Assembly (NCBI RefSeq): GCF_900114735.1
Contig: NZ_FOUA01000001.1
Location: forward strand, 942,278 to 1,006,277
Source of the DNA: Halopseudomonas bauzanensis
Lineage (GTDB): Bacteria; Pseudomonadota; Gammaproteobacteria; Pseudomonadales; Pseudomonadaceae
Direction of reading: 5' to 3'
Length of the DNA: 64,000 nucleotides
The translations under genes and the position numbers were made by a program. Below, in pieces: positions 18,174 to 28,401 of the stretch (positions are counted from its first letter, which is position 1; every line of letters begins with the position of its first letter). The notes under the pieces were generated by a model. The model was not told the DNA's origin, made no database searches, and saw only the letters and a list, made by a program, of their open reading frames with translations.

Positions 18174-19469
18174 ATGAAACTGAAGAAAATGGTCAAACAG
18201 GCCGGGGCGCTCGGCGTTGCCTGTAGCATGGCCCTGACCGCTCTGGCGGCGCAGGCGGACACCATCAAGGTCGGCGTACTGCATTCGCTGTCCGGCACTA
18301 TGGCAATTTCGGAAACCACCCTGAAAGATACCATGCTGATGCTGATCGAAGAGCAGAACAAGAAAGGCGGTCTGCTCGGCAAGAAACTGGAGCCCGTGGT
18401 GGTCGATCCTGCCTCCAACTGGCCGCTGTTCGCCGAACGCACCCGTGATCTGCTTGAGCAGCATCAGGTCGATGCAATTTTCGGCTGCTGGACCTCGGTA
18501 TCACGCAAGGCGGTACTGCCGGTCATCGAGGAACTCAACGGCATCCTGTTCTACCCGGTGCAGTACGAGGGCGAAGAATCCTCGCGCAACGTATTCTACA
18601 CCGGCGCCGCGCCGAACCAGCAGGCGATCCCGGCCGTCGACTATCTGAAGGATGAACTGGAGATCGAGCGCTGGGTACTGGCCGGCACCGACTACGTTTA
18701 TCCACGCACCACCAACCGCATCCTTGAAGCCTACCTGAAAGCCAATGGCGTGGCCGACGAAGACATCCTGATCAACTACACCCCGTTCGGTCATGCCGAC
18801 TGGCAGAACATCGTCGCCGAGATCAAGCGCTTCGGCAGCACCGGCAAGAAGACCGCCGTGGTATCCACCATCAACGGTGACGCCAACGTCCCCTTCTACC
18901 GCGAACTGGGTAATCAGGGCGTGTCCGCCGAAGACATCCCGGTGATCGCCTTCTCGGTCGGTGAAGAGGAGCTGTCCGGTATCGACACCGCTCCGCTGGT
19001 CGGCCACATGGCCGCCTGGAACTATTTCATGAGCGAGGAAACCCCGGAGAACGCCGCCTTTATCAAGACCTGGCACGATTTCATCGGCGACACCGAGCGC
19101 GTCACCAACGACCCAATGGAAGCCCATTACATCGGTTTCAACATGTGGGTAAAAGCAGTCGAAGCGGCTGGCACCACCGACAGCGACAAGGTGATCGACG
19201 CCCTGGTTGGCGTGGAAGTGCCGAACCTGACCGGTGGTGTCAGCAAGATGCTGCCCAACCACCATATCACCAAGCCGGTGCTGATCGGTGAAATCCAGAA
19301 CGACGGCCAGTTCCTCACCGTGTCGAGCACAGATGAACTGGTGCCCGGCGATGCCTGGTCCGACTACCTGGAAGGCAGCAAGAACCTGGAAGCCGATTGG
19401 ACCGCACCGATCAACTGCGGCAACTACAACACCGCCAGCAAAACCTGCCTGGGCGCCCAGCCCGAGTAA
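18174..19469 (+). CDS. urtA: Urea ABC transporter, periplasmic binding protein
   Basis: Periplasmic receptor of 431 residues for high-affinity urea uptake. A signal peptide covers about residues 1-28, cut after AAQA; the mature part starts DTIKVGVLHSLSGTMAISE, the standard beginning of UrtA/AmiC-type branched-chain-like binding proteins. FYPVQYEGEESSRNVFYTGA and GDANVPFYRELGNQG are characteristic UrtA blocks. Length is normal. It begins 106 bases after the GntR-type gene, a gap big enough for an extra promoter but with no clear one seen, and is followed by urtBCDE in order. Confidence 0.95.
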   Translation: MKLKKMVKQAGALGVACSMALTALAAQADTIKVGVLHSLSGTMAISETTLKDTMLMLIEEQNKKGGLLGKKLEPVVVDPASNWPLFAERTRDLLEQHQVDAIFGCWTSVSRKAVLPVIEELNGILFYPVQYEGEESSRNVFYTGAAPNQQAIPAVDYLKDELEIERWVLAGTDYVYPRTTNRILEAYLKANGVADEDILINYTPFGHADWQNIVAEIKRFGSTGKKTAVVSTINGDANVPFYRELGNQGVSAEDIPVIAFSVGEEELSGIDTAPLVGHMAAWNYFMSEETPENAAFIKTWHDFIGDTERVTNDPMEAHYIGFNMWVKAVEAAGTTDSDKVIDALVGVEVPNLTGGVSKMLPNHHITKPVLIGEIQNDGQFLTVSSTDELVPGDAWSDYLEGSKNLEADWTAPINCGNYNTASKTCLGAQPE

Positions 19470-19571
19470 CCAGCAGACCGAACCGCTGGCGGCACTATCG
19501 CCAGCGGAATCCGCAGCAGCAGCCCATCGCCGCTGCGTTTGATTACTCCGAACCATACCAGGACCGCCGCT

Positions 19572-21239
19572 ATGAACCCTCCTTGCCGCTTCACACCCCG
19601 GCATACCCTGCACGCCGTGCTGCTCTGGCTGATGTGCTTCAGCGCCCTGCCCCTGCACGCCAGCGCGCAATCCCCCGCGGCCCCCGCCGAAGCCCGGACG
19701 GGTGCCGTGCCTGCCGCGCAGCCGAGCTTCGAGCAACTGGTCCAACAACTGCCTGGCGGTAGCCTGCGCGACCGCACCGCCACCATCAACCAGCTGTCCA
19801 ACCAGCGCGACGAACGCCTGGCCGACATTTTCAATGCCCTGCTGGCCGGTGAGCTGCTGGCCGACAAGGATACCCCGCCCACCATTGCCATACGCAGCGG
19901 CGAACAGCTGACCGATGCACTGACCGGTACCGCGCTGAGCGATAGCACCGGCTTGCGCCGGATTCCGGTCAACAACAACCTGCGCACCCAGCTGCGCGGC
20001 CAGGTGGCGCAGCTGCACCTCAACCACTCCGATACCGACAAGCGCTACGCCGCCGTGCAGCGCTTTATTCGTGATGGCGTCAATGCCGACACCGCTGCGC
20101 TGCTGCACGCGCATCAGGAGCTTGAAGAGTCCGATCGAGTGCAGGGTGCGATCACTACCGCACTGGCGGTGTACCGGCTGCAATCGGCCGACAGCGGTAT
20201 TCGCCAGGCCGCCATCAATGAGCTCAGCGGCTCGCTGGAGCAGGAAGCGCGCAACGCCCTGCGCGGGATTGCCGCGAATGACGCCGATCCCGAGCTGCGC
20301 GCCGCCGCAGCGGAGGCCATCGAGTCCATTCAGGGACGCATCGGTTTCTACCGCTTCGTAGAAAATCTGTTCTTCGGCCTCAGCCTCGGCTCGGTACTAC
20401 TGCTGGCGGCGATCGGACTGGCCATCACCTTTGGCGTGATGGGCGTGATTAACATGGCCCATGGCGAGTTGATCATGATCGGCGCCTACACCACCTGGGG
20501 CGTGCAAGTGCTATTTCCCAACCTGATCGAGTGGAGCCTGCTGATCGCCATTCCCGCGGCTTTTTTGATCACTGCCCTGGTCGGCATCGCCATCGAGCGT
20601 GGGGTGATCCGCTTCCTCTATGGACGGCCGCTGGAAACCCTGCTGGCCACCTTCGGTCTCAGCCTGGTGCTGCAACAGGCGGTGCGCAGCCTGTTCAGCC
20701 CGCTCAACCGTTCGGTGAGTTCACCCGAGTGGATCAGCGGCACGCTAACCATCAACCCGGTGCTATCGATCACCTATACCCGGCTGTACATCCTGATCTT
20801 CGGCCTGCTGGTGTTCTTCGCCCTGATGCTGGTGATGAAACGCACCGCGCTCGGCCTGAAGGTCCGCGCCGTCTCGCAGAACCGCGCCATGGCGCGCGCC
20901 GTTGGAGTGCGTTCCAGCTGGGTCGATGCACTGACCTTCGGCCTCGGTTCCGGCATCGCCGGGGTCGCCGGGGTCGCGCTGTCGCAGCTCACCAACGTCG
21001 GCCCCAACCTCGGTCAGGCCTACATCATCGACTCTTTCATGGTGGTGGTGTTCGGCGGCGTCGGCAACCTCTGGGGCACCCTGGTCAGCGCCATGAGCCT
21101 GGGGCTGATCAACAATTTCCTGGAGCCCTATGCTGGCGCCATGCTGGCCAAGGTACTGGTGCTGATCATGCTGATCCTGTTCATCCAGAAGAAGCCCAAG
21201 GGACTCTTCCCACAGAAAGGGCGGGCGGCGGCGGACTGA
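19572..21239 (+). CDS. urtB: Urea ABC transporter permease with long N-terminal extension
   Basis: LivH-like inner-membrane permease of the urea transporter, 555 residues. Unlike LivH (about 300 residues), it starts with a signal peptide (about 1-36) and a roughly 220-residue extracytoplasmic segment rich in alanine/arginine helices resembling HEAT-like repeats (for example RDRTATINQLSNQRDERLAD). The membrane part follows from about residue 265 (FFGLSLGSVLLLAAIGLAIT) with the family motif INMAHGELIMIGAY. Such extensions are known in proteobacterial UrtB; their job is unclear. ATG 19572 was chosen over an upstream in-frame start because it gives a clean signal peptide. Confidence 0.93.
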   Translation: MNPPCRFTPRHTLHAVLLWLMCFSALPLHASAQSPAAPAEARTGAVPAAQPSFEQLVQQLPGGSLRDRTATINQLSNQRDERLADIFNALLAGELLADKDTPPTIAIRSGEQLTDALTGTALSDSTGLRRIPVNNNLRTQLRGQVAQLHLNHSDTDKRYAAVQRFIRDGVNADTAALLHAHQELEESDRVQGAITTALAVYRLQSADSGIRQAAINELSGSLEQEARNALRGIAANDADPELRAAAAEAIESIQGRIGFYRFVENLFFGLSLGSVLLLAAIGLAITFGVMGVINMAHGELIMIGAYTTWGVQVLFPNLIEWSLLIAIPAAFLITALVGIAIERGVIRFLYGRPLETLLATFGLSLVLQQAVRSLFSPLNRSVSSPEWISGTLTINPVLSITYTRLYILIFGLLVFFALMLVMKRTALGLKVRAVSQNRAMARAVGVRSSWVDALTFGLGSGIAGVAGVALSQLTNVGPNLGQAYIIDSFMVVVFGGVGNLWGTLVSAMSLGLINNFLEPYAGAMLAKVLVLIMLILFIQKKPKGLFPQKGRAAAD

Positions 21240-21281
21240 GGCTCGCCTGCCATCCACAGCCAATGATATCGAGAGGGAAGT

Positions 21282-22375
21282 ATGCTAACCCAACGTCTAT
21301 TACTCAGTGATCGCGGCGGCATGGTGGTGCTCGGACTGGTCGTCCTCACTGCCATTCTGGTGCCGATCCTCAATCTGGTGGTGCCCACCAGCTCACCGTT
21401 CTACGTGTCCAACTTCACCGTGGCGCTGCTCGGCAAGTTTCTCTGCTTCGCCCTGCTGGCCCTGTCGGTGGACCTGATCTGGGGCTACTGCGGAATTCTC
21501 TCGCTCGGCCACGGCGCCTTCTTCAGCCTCGGCGGCTATGGCATGGGCATGTACCTGATGCGCCAGATTGGCGATCGGGGCGTATACGGCCACCCGGAAC
21601 TGATGGATTTCATGGTGGTGCTCAACTGGGAGTCGCTGCCCTGGTACTGGCAGGGCTTCGACATGTTCTGGTTTTCCCTACTGATGATCCTGCTGGTGCC
21701 TGGGTTGCTGGCCCTGGTGTTCGGCTGGCTGGCGTTTCGCTCGCGGGTGACCGGGGTGTATTTCGCGATCATCACCCAGGCCCTGACCTATGCGCTGATG
21801 CTGGCGTTTTTCCGCAACGAGATGGGCTTTGGCGGCAATAACGGCCTCAATGACTTCAAGGAAATCCTTGGCTTCGACCTAGCTGCCAAGACCACCCGTG
21901 TCGGCCTGTTCGTCGCCTCGGCCATTGCCCTTGTGCTCGGCTACCTGGCCTGCCGCTATATCGTCACCTCGCGTATGGGCCGGGTGATCGTCTCGATCCG
22001 CGACGCCGAAAGCCGCACCCGTTTCTGCGGCTACCAGGTGGAATCCTACAAACTCTGGCTGTTCGTCTTCTCGTCGATGCTGGCGGCTATTGCCGGCGCC
22101 CTCTATGTACCGCAGGTAGGCATTATCAATCCCGGCGAATTCTCACCGCTGAACTCCATCGAGATGGTCGTGTGGGTCGCCACCGGCGGGCGCGGCACCC
22201 TGTTCGGTGCCATCGTCGGCGCTTTCTCGGTGAACTACGCCAAGACCTTCTTCACCACCTTCTCGCCGGAAACCTGGCTGTTCATCCTCGGCGCCCTGTT
22301 CGTGCTGGTGACGCTGGTGCTGCCAAAAGGAATAGTCGGCCTGCTCGGCCATGTACGCCGCAAGGGAGACAAGTC

Positions 22376-22379
<4 letters not shown>
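21282..22379 (+). CDS. urtC: Urea ABC transporter permease
   Basis: LivM-like inner-membrane permease of 365 residues forming the translocation channel with UrtB. About nine to ten hydrophobic segments are visible, with the family block YCGILSLGHGAFFSLGGYGMG near residue 70 and the cytoplasmic EAA-like loop SIRDAESRTRFCGY that contacts the ATPases. AGAGGGAAG is the ribosome site. The stop overlaps the urtD start (ATGA), showing tight coupling to the ATPase gene. Confidence 0.94.
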
Positions 22380-23212
<833 letters not shown>

Positions 23213-23216
23213 CATC

Positions 23217-23912
23217 GTGCTGAGCATTCAAGGCATCAACCAGTTCTACAACCAGAGCCATATCCTCTGGGATCTGGACCTGGAACTGAAGGAAGGCACC
23301 TGCGGCTGCCTGCTGGGCCGCAACGGCGTCGGCAAGACCACGCTGCTCAAATGCATCACCGGCCTGTTGCCGGTAAAGGACGGGCAGATCCTGTTCAATG
23401 GCCAGGACATCACTCGCCTGAGCACCGAGAACCGCGCCCGCGCCGGCATCGGCTACGTGCCCCAGGGCCGCGAGATATTCCCGCTGCTGAGCGTCGAGGA
23501 AAACCTGAAGATATCCCTCGGCGCCCGCCCCGACCGGGCCAGGCAGATTCCGGAACAGATCTACCAACTGTTCCCGGTGCTCAGGGAAATGAAGCATCGC
23601 CGCGGCGGTGATCTCTCTGGCGGCCAGCAGCAACAGTTGGCCATCGGCCGTGCGCTGGTGCTCGACCCCAAGCTGCTGATCCTCGACGAGCCGACCGAAG
23701 GCATCCAGCCGAATATTGTCCGCGACATCAGCGATGTGATCCGCAAGCTGAATAGCGAACTGGGTTTGACCGTGTTGCTGGTGGAGCAGAAATTGCCCTT
23801 CGCGCGCCGCGCCGCCGATGATTTCTTCATCATGGAGCGCGGGCGCGCGGTGGCAACCGGACCGATGGCGACGCTGGATGACGAACTGATCCAGCGGTAT
23901 CTGACGGTGTGA
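23217..23912 (+). CDS. urtE: Urea ABC transporter ATP-binding protein E
   Basis: LivF-like ATPase of 231 residues, partner of UrtD. Walker A is GRNGVGKTT, the signature is LSGGQQQQLAIGRAL and Walker B is LLILDEPTEGIQPN. The start codon is GTG at 23217: no ATG lies near, GGGGAG precedes it by 8 bases, and translation from it gives the family-typical LSIQGINQFYNQSHIL. It ends the urea-use gene set; prfC follows after 146 bases. Confidence 0.93.
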   Translation: MLSIQGINQFYNQSHILWDLDLELKEGTCGCLLGRNGVGKTTLLKCITGLLPVKDGQILFNGQDITRLSTENRARAGIGYVPQGREIFPLLSVEENLKISLGARPDRARQIPEQIYQLFPVLREMKHRRGGDLSGGQQQQLAIGRALVLDPKLLILDEPTEGIQPNIVRDISDVIRKLNSELGLTVLLVEQKLPFARRAADDFFIMERGRAVATGPMATLDDELIQRYLTV

Positions 23913-24058
23913 ACTGATTCCGCGGCGAGGCCATGGCGGATTTAAATTTTGTCTTGCTCCGACTAATCGGCCACAATATGCGCCGATCCCATGACCCTCG
24001 CCCGGAGCCGACCGGCACGCCGCCGCCTCCCCGCCCCAGCACGAACCGAACAGGCAAC

Positions 24059-25642
24059 ATGTCCAATATCGAGAAAGAAGTCGCCAAGCGCCGCACCTTT
24101 GCCATTATTTCCCACCCCGATGCGGGTAAGACCACCATTACCGAACGCTTGCTGCTGATGGGCAAGGCGATCGAGGTGGCCGGCACGGTCAAGTCGCGCA
24201 AGTCCGACCGGCATGCAACCTCGGACTGGATGGCGATGGAGCAGCAGCGTGGCATCTCCATTACCACCTCGGTCATGCAGTTCCCCTACCGGGACCATAT
24301 GATCAACCTGCTCGATACCCCCGGCCACGAGGACTTCTCGGAAGACACCTACCGTACCCTGACCGCGGTGGACAGTGCCCTGATGATGATCGACGGCGGT
24401 AAGGGCGTGGAGCCCCGTACCATCGCCCTGATGAACGTCTGCCGCCTGCGCGACACGCCCATCATCAGCTTCGTCAACAAGCTCGACCGGGATATCCGCG
24501 ACCCGATCGAACTGCTCGACGAGATCGAAGAGGTGCTCAGCATCAAGGCCGCGCCCATCACCTGGCCGATCGGCTGCTATCGGGAGTTCAAGGGCGTCTA
24601 CCACTTGGCCAACGATCGCATCCATGTCTACACCCCCGGCCATGGCCACGAACGTACCGAGGACAAGATCATCCAGGGTCTGGACAGCGACGAAGCCCGC
24701 GCCCTGCTCGGTGACATGTATGACAACTTCGTGGAAGAACTGGAGCTGGTCCAAGGCGCGTGCCACGACTTCGATCCGGAGGAATTCATGGCGGGCAAGT
24801 TGACCCCCGTGTTCTTCGGTACCGCGCTGGGCAACTTCGGCGTCAGCCATGTGCTGGATGCCTTTGTTGACTGGGCGCCGGCACCACTGCCGCGCATGAG
24901 CCAGGAGCGTGAGGTCAAGCCCACCGAGGAAACCTTCAGCGGTTTCGTATTCAAGATCCAGGCGAACATGGACCCGCGCCACCGCGACCGGATCGCCTTC
25001 ATGCGCGTGTGCTCGGGCAAGTACGAGCAAGGCATGAAGATGCGCCATGTGCGAATCGGCAAGGACATCAAGATCGCCGACGCCCTGACCTTCTTCTCCA
25101 GCGACCGGGAACGCCTGGAGGAAGCCTGGGGCGGCGATATCATCGGCCTGCACAACCACGGCACCATCCAGATCGGGGACACCTTCACCGCCGGCGAGAA
25201 CGTCAGCTTTACCGGCATTCCGCACTTCGCGCCGGAACTGTTCCGCCGCGTGCGCCTGAAGGACCCGCTCAAGTCCAAGCAGCTGCGCCAGGGCCTGCAG
25301 GAGTTGGCCGAGGAAGGCGCGACCCAGGTGTTCTTCCCCGAGCGCAACAACGACATCATCCTCGGCGCCGTCGGTGTGCTGCAGTTCGATGTGGTGGCCA
25401 GCCGCCTGAAAGAAGAATACAAGGTGGAATGCATGTATGAGCCGATCAACGTCTGGTCGGCCCGCTGGATCGAGTCCACCGACAAGAAGAAGCTCGCGGA
25501 ATTCAGCAGCAAGGCCACGGACAACCTGGCCGTGGACGGCGGCGGGCACCTGACCTATCTGGCACCGACCCGGGTGAACCTCAGCCTGACCGAGGAGCGC
25601 TGGCCGGAAATCCGGTTCAACGCCACCCGCGAACACCACTGA
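24059..25642 (+). CDS. prfC: Peptide chain release factor 3
   Basis: Translational GTPase of 527 residues that removes RF1/RF2 from the ribosome after termination and takes part in post-peptidyl-transfer quality control. The G1 loop HPDAGKTT is at 19-26; G2/G3 regions [10 protein letters not shown] and [12 protein letters not shown], and G4 NKLDRD follow, then domains II-III typical of RF3. The frame is open upstream to 23933, but ATG 24059 gives the conserved start [20 protein letters not shown]. Length equals Escherichia RF3 within a few residues. Confidence 0.96.
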   Translation: MSNIEKEVAKRRTFAIISHPDAGKTTITERLLLMGKAIEVAGTVKSRKSDRHATSDWMAMEQQRGISITTSVMQFPYRDHMINLLDTPGHEDFSEDTYRTLTAVDSALMMIDGGKGVEPRTIALMNVCRLRDTPIISFVNKLDRDIRDPIELLDEIEEVLSIKAAPITWPIGCYREFKGVYHLANDRIHVYTPGHGHERTEDKIIQGLDSDEARALLGDMYDNFVEELELVQGACHDFDPEEFMAGKLTPVFFGTALGNFGVSHVLDAFVDWAPAPLPRMSQEREVKPTEETFSGFVFKIQANMDPRHRDRIAFMRVCSGKYEQGMKMRHVRIGKDIKIADALTFFSSDRERLEEAWGGDIIGLHNHGTIQIGDTFTAGENVSFTGIPHFAPELFRRVRLKDPLKSKQLRQGLQELAEEGATQVFFPERNNDIILGAVGVLQFDVVASRLKEEYKVECMYEPINVWSARWIESTDKKKLAEFSSKATDNLAVDGGGHLTYLAPTRVNLSLTEERWPEIRFNATREHH

Positions 25643-25698
25643 TCTGCCCGTACTGAATGCGGCCCGTTGAACAGAGCCTGCTCGTCGAGTGATCGACG

Positions 25699-25724
25699 GC
25701 GGGGCGGCAAAGTCGCCCCGCTTT
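25699..25724. terminator. Hairpin between convergent prfC and DUF1289 genes
   Basis: Stem GCGGGGCG/CGCCCCGC (25699-25706 with 25714-25721), 7-base loop, then CTTTCC on the plus strand. It lies between two converging genes and could end both transcripts. Confidence 0.6.
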
Positions 25725-25731
25725 CCATTAT

Positions 25732-25989
25732 TCAGAACAGACCGGACTGTACCGGGTCATCGCCCGCCGCATCCCGCTGGGCGGCGGCCTCCTGTCTGGC
25801 CCGCAATACTCTTGCCTTGCGCGACTGGCACAGACGTACCACCTGTCGTTTCTGCTCGGTGGATAATTCCAGCCAATACAGGCGCTCATCCCGCGAGCGG
25901 AAGCAGCCCTTGCAGAAGCCCTTGCTGTTGACTTCGCAGACACCGACACAGGGACTGGGTATTTCAAAAAACTCAAGCTGATTTTTCAT
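25732..25989 (-). CDS. DUF1289 small cysteine-rich protein
   Basis: Small cytosolic protein of 85 residues with the DUF1289 pattern IPSPCVGVCEVNSKGFCKGC, i.e. Cys-x3-Cys-x7-Cys-x2-Cys, which suggests a bound metal or Fe-S cluster; the family has no established function. The rest is basic (many Arg/Lys/Gln). The start is uncertain: ATG 25989 (MKNQLEFFEIPSPC) gives the usual family beginning, while an in-frame ATG at 26013 (MAGVKLKN) has an AGAG sequence spaced as a ribosome site. If 26013 is used, the gene begins at the edge of the first NrdR box. Confidence 0.75.
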   Translation of the reverse strand: MKNQLEFFEIPSPCVGVCEVNSKGFCKGCFRSRDERLYWLELSTEQKRQVVRLCQSRKARVLRARQEAAAQRDAAGDDPVQSGLF

Positions 25990-26016
25990 GTTTTTCAATT
26001 TGACCCCAGCCATTTC

Positions 26017-26032
26017 ACACTCTATATTGCGT
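26017..26032 (+). promoter_or_regulatory. NrdR box 1 upstream of nrdA
   Basis: ACACTCTATATTGCGT resembles the 16-bp NrdR consensus (acaCwAtATaTwGtgt). Its centre is 31 bp, three helical turns, from box 2. NrdR represses ribonucleotide reductase genes when bound to dATP/ATP. Confidence 0.7.
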
Positions 26033-26047
26033 TCATTCCAACCCATA

Positions 26048-26063
26048 TCACTACATATAGTGA
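26048..26063 (+). promoter_or_regulatory. NrdR box 2 upstream of nrdA
   Basis: TCACTACATATAGTGA is an almost perfect palindrome (two central mismatching bases) and fits the NrdR consensus. A TATAGT at 26056-26061 inside it could be the -10 element of the nrdA promoter, so repressor binding would block RNA polymerase. Confidence 0.75.
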
Positions 26064-26121
26064 TTTCACCCATACAATGAAATCACCGTATATTCAAGCC
26101 TCAATGTCCCAGGATTTGCAC

Positions 26122-28398
26122 ATGACCGATTTCCAGTCCCTCAAGGTAACCAAACGCAACGGCCGCCAGGAATCCATCAATCTGGACAAAATCCACCGAG
26201 TGCTCGATTGGGCCGCCGAGGGCCTGGACAATGTATCGGTTTCCCAGGTGGAGCTGAAATCCCAGATCCAGCTGTATGATGGCATCCGCAGCCAGGACAT
26301 TCACGAAACCATCATCAAGGCCGCCGCCGATCTGATTTCCCAGGACACACCGGATTATCAGTACATGGCCGCCCGCCTGGCGATCTTCCATCTGCGCAAG
26401 ATAGCCTATGGTCAGTTCGAACCGCCACACCTGTTCGACCATGTCACCACACTGACCGAAATGAATCGCTACGATCAGCATATCCTGCGTGACTACAGCC
26501 GCGACGAGTTCGACACCCTCAATGACTATATCGACCACAGCCGCGATCTGAATTTCTCCTACGCAGCGGTCAAGCAGCTGGAAGGCAAATACCTGATCCA
26601 GGACCGGGTCAGCCGCCGGGTCTATGAAAGCCCGCAGATGCTCTACATGCTGATCGGCATGTGCCTGTTCGCCGATTACCCGCAGGACACGCGGCTGGGT
26701 TACATCAAGCGCTTCTATGACGCCATCTCGCTGTTCAAGATTTCCTTGCCGACACCAATCATGTCCGGCGTGCGCTCGCCGTCGCGGCAGTTCAGCTCCT
26801 GCGTGCTGATCGAGTGCGGTGACAGCCTGGACTCGATCAACGCCACCACCTCGGCGATCGTAAAATACGTCTCGCTGCGCGCCGGCATCGGCATCAACGC
26901 CGGTCGCATCCGCGCCGTGGGCAGCCCGATCCGTGGCGGCGAGGCCCAGCACACCGGCTGTATCCCGTTCTTCAAGCTGTTCCAGGCGGCGGTCAAATCC
27001 TGCTCCCAAGGCGGCGTGCGTGGCGGTGCCGCTACCCTGTTCTACCCCCTGTGGCACCTGGAAGTGGAGTCGCTGCTGGTACTGAAGAACAACCGTGGCG
27101 TGGAGGAAAACCGCGTACGGCATATGGATTACGGCGTGCAGATCAACCGCACCCTGTACCAGCGCCTGATCAAGAACGGCAATATTACCCTGTTCTCCCC
27201 CCATGAAGTGCCCGGCCTGTACGAGGCATTCTTCGCCGATCAGGACGAGTTCGAGCGCCTGTACGAGAAATACGAGCAGGACCCGGCGATTCGCAAGCGC
27301 AGCATGCCGGCGGTCGAGCTGTTCTCGCTGATGATGCAGGAGCGCTCCAGCACCGGCCGTATCTACATCCAGAACGTTGACCACTGCAATACCCACAGCC
27401 CCTTCGATCCGAAGGTCGCGCCGGTGCGCCAGTCCAACCTGTGCCTGGAAATCGCTCTGCCGACCAGCCCGCTGAATGACATGAACGATGACAGCGGCGA
27501 AATTGCCCTGTGCACCCTGTCGGCATTGAACCTGGGCGCGATCAACAGCCTCGACGAGCTGGAAGAACTGGCCGACCTGGCGGTACGTGCACTGGATTCG
27601 CTGCTTGATTACCAGGACTACCCGATCGAAGCGGCGCGCAAGGCTTCCATGAAGCGTCGCACCCTCGGCATCGGCGTAATCAACTTTGCCAACTACCTGG
27701 CAAAAAATGGCGCGAAGTATTCCGACGGCTCGGGCAACAATCTGACCCACCGGACCTTCGAGGCCATCCAGTACTACCTGCTCAAGGCCTCCAACCAGCT
27801 GGCTCGTGAGCGCGGCGCTTGCTCCGGTTTCGATGAAACCACCTATGCCAAGGGCGTACTGCCGATCGACACCTACAAGAAGGAGCTGGATGCGGTCTGC
27901 TCCGAGCCTCTGCACCTGGACTGGGAAGCACTGCGCGCGGATATCGTCGCCCACGGCCTGCGCAACTCGACCCTGTCCTCACTGATGCCGTCGGAGACCT
28001 CCAGCCAGATCTCCAACGCCACCAACGGCATCGAGCCGCCGCGCGGCCTGGTCACCGTCAAGCAGTCCAAGGACGGCATCCTCAAGCAGGTAGTGCCGGA
28101 CTACGAGGAACTCAAGGGCGCCTATGAACTGCTGTGGCAAATGCCGAGCAACGACGGCTACCTGCAACTGGTCGGCATCATGCAGAAATTCGTCGACCAG
28201 GCGATCTCGGCCAATACCAACTACGATCCGCAGCGCTTCGATGGTGGTCGCGTGCCGATGCGGCAGTTGCTCAAGGACCTGCTGACGGCCTACAAATTCG
28301 GTCTCAAGACTCTGTATTATCAGAACACCCGCGACGGCGCCGACGACGCCCAGAGCGATATGGCCGACGATTGCGCTGGCGGCGCGTGCAAGATCTGA
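26122..28398 (+). CDS. nrdA: Class Ia ribonucleoside-diphosphate reductase, alpha subunit
   Basis: Large subunit of aerobic ribonucleotide reductase, reducing NDPs to dNDPs. The 758 residues align throughout with Escherichia coli NrdA (761): one N-terminal ATP-cone (KVTKRNGRQESINLDKIHRV), the active-site cysteines in SSCVLIECGD, RQSNLCLEIAL (radical Cys with Asn and Glu) and IALCTLS, the Tyr pair in LKTLYYQN for radical transfer, and the C-terminal CAGGACKI redox cysteines. In-frame ATGs at 26077 and 26104 exist; ATG 26122 has AGGA eight bases before it and matches the family N-terminus. Paired NrdR boxes lie just upstream. Pseudomonas aeruginosa has a longer NrdA with extra cones, so this single-cone type is notable. 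Confidence 0.96.
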   Translation: MTDFQSLKVTKRNGRQESINLDKIHRVLDWAAEGLDNVSVSQVELKSQIQLYDGIRSQDIHETIIKAAADLISQDTPDYQYMAARLAIFHLRKIAYGQFEPPHLFDHVTTLTEMNRYDQHILRDYSRDEFDTLNDYIDHSRDLNFSYAAVKQLEGKYLIQDRVSRRVYESPQMLYMLIGMCLFADYPQDTRLGYIKRFYDAISLFKISLPTPIMSGVRSPSRQFSSCVLIECGDSLDSINATTSAIVKYVSLRAGIGINAGRIRAVGSPIRGGEAQHTGCIPFFKLFQAAVKSCSQGGVRGGAATLFYPLWHLEVESLLVLKNNRGVEENRVRHMDYGVQINRTLYQRLIKNGNITLFSPHEVPGLYEAFFADQDEFERLYEKYEQDPAIRKRSMPAVELFSLMMQERSSTGRIYIQNVDHCNTHSPFDPKVAPVRQSNLCLEIALPTSPLNDMNDDSGEIALCTLSALNLGAINSLDELEELADLAVRALDSLLDYQDYPIEAARKASMKRRTLGIGVINFANYLAKNGAKYSDGSGNNLTHRTFEAIQYYLLKASNQLARERGACSGFDETTYAKGVLPIDTYKKELDAVCSEPLHLDWEALRADIVAHGLRNSTLSSLMPSETSSQISNATNGIEPPRGLVTVKQSKDGILKQVVPDYEELKGAYELLWQMPSNDGYLQLVGIMQKFVDQAISANTNYDPQRFDGGRVPMRQLLKDLLTAYKFGLKTLYYQNTRDGADDAQSDMADDCAGGACKI

Positions 28399-28401
28399 GA
28401 T

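Noticed and set aside
18501-20183. 560-codon open frame antisense to urtA/urtB
   Set aside because: Shadow frame created by high third-position GC; its translation is low-complexity (Gly/Val/Gln-rich) with no recognisable motif and it crosses two well-supported genes.
26101-27954. 617-codon open frame antisense to nrdA
   Set aside because: Complementary-strand shadow of a highly conserved gene; no ribosome site or family features.
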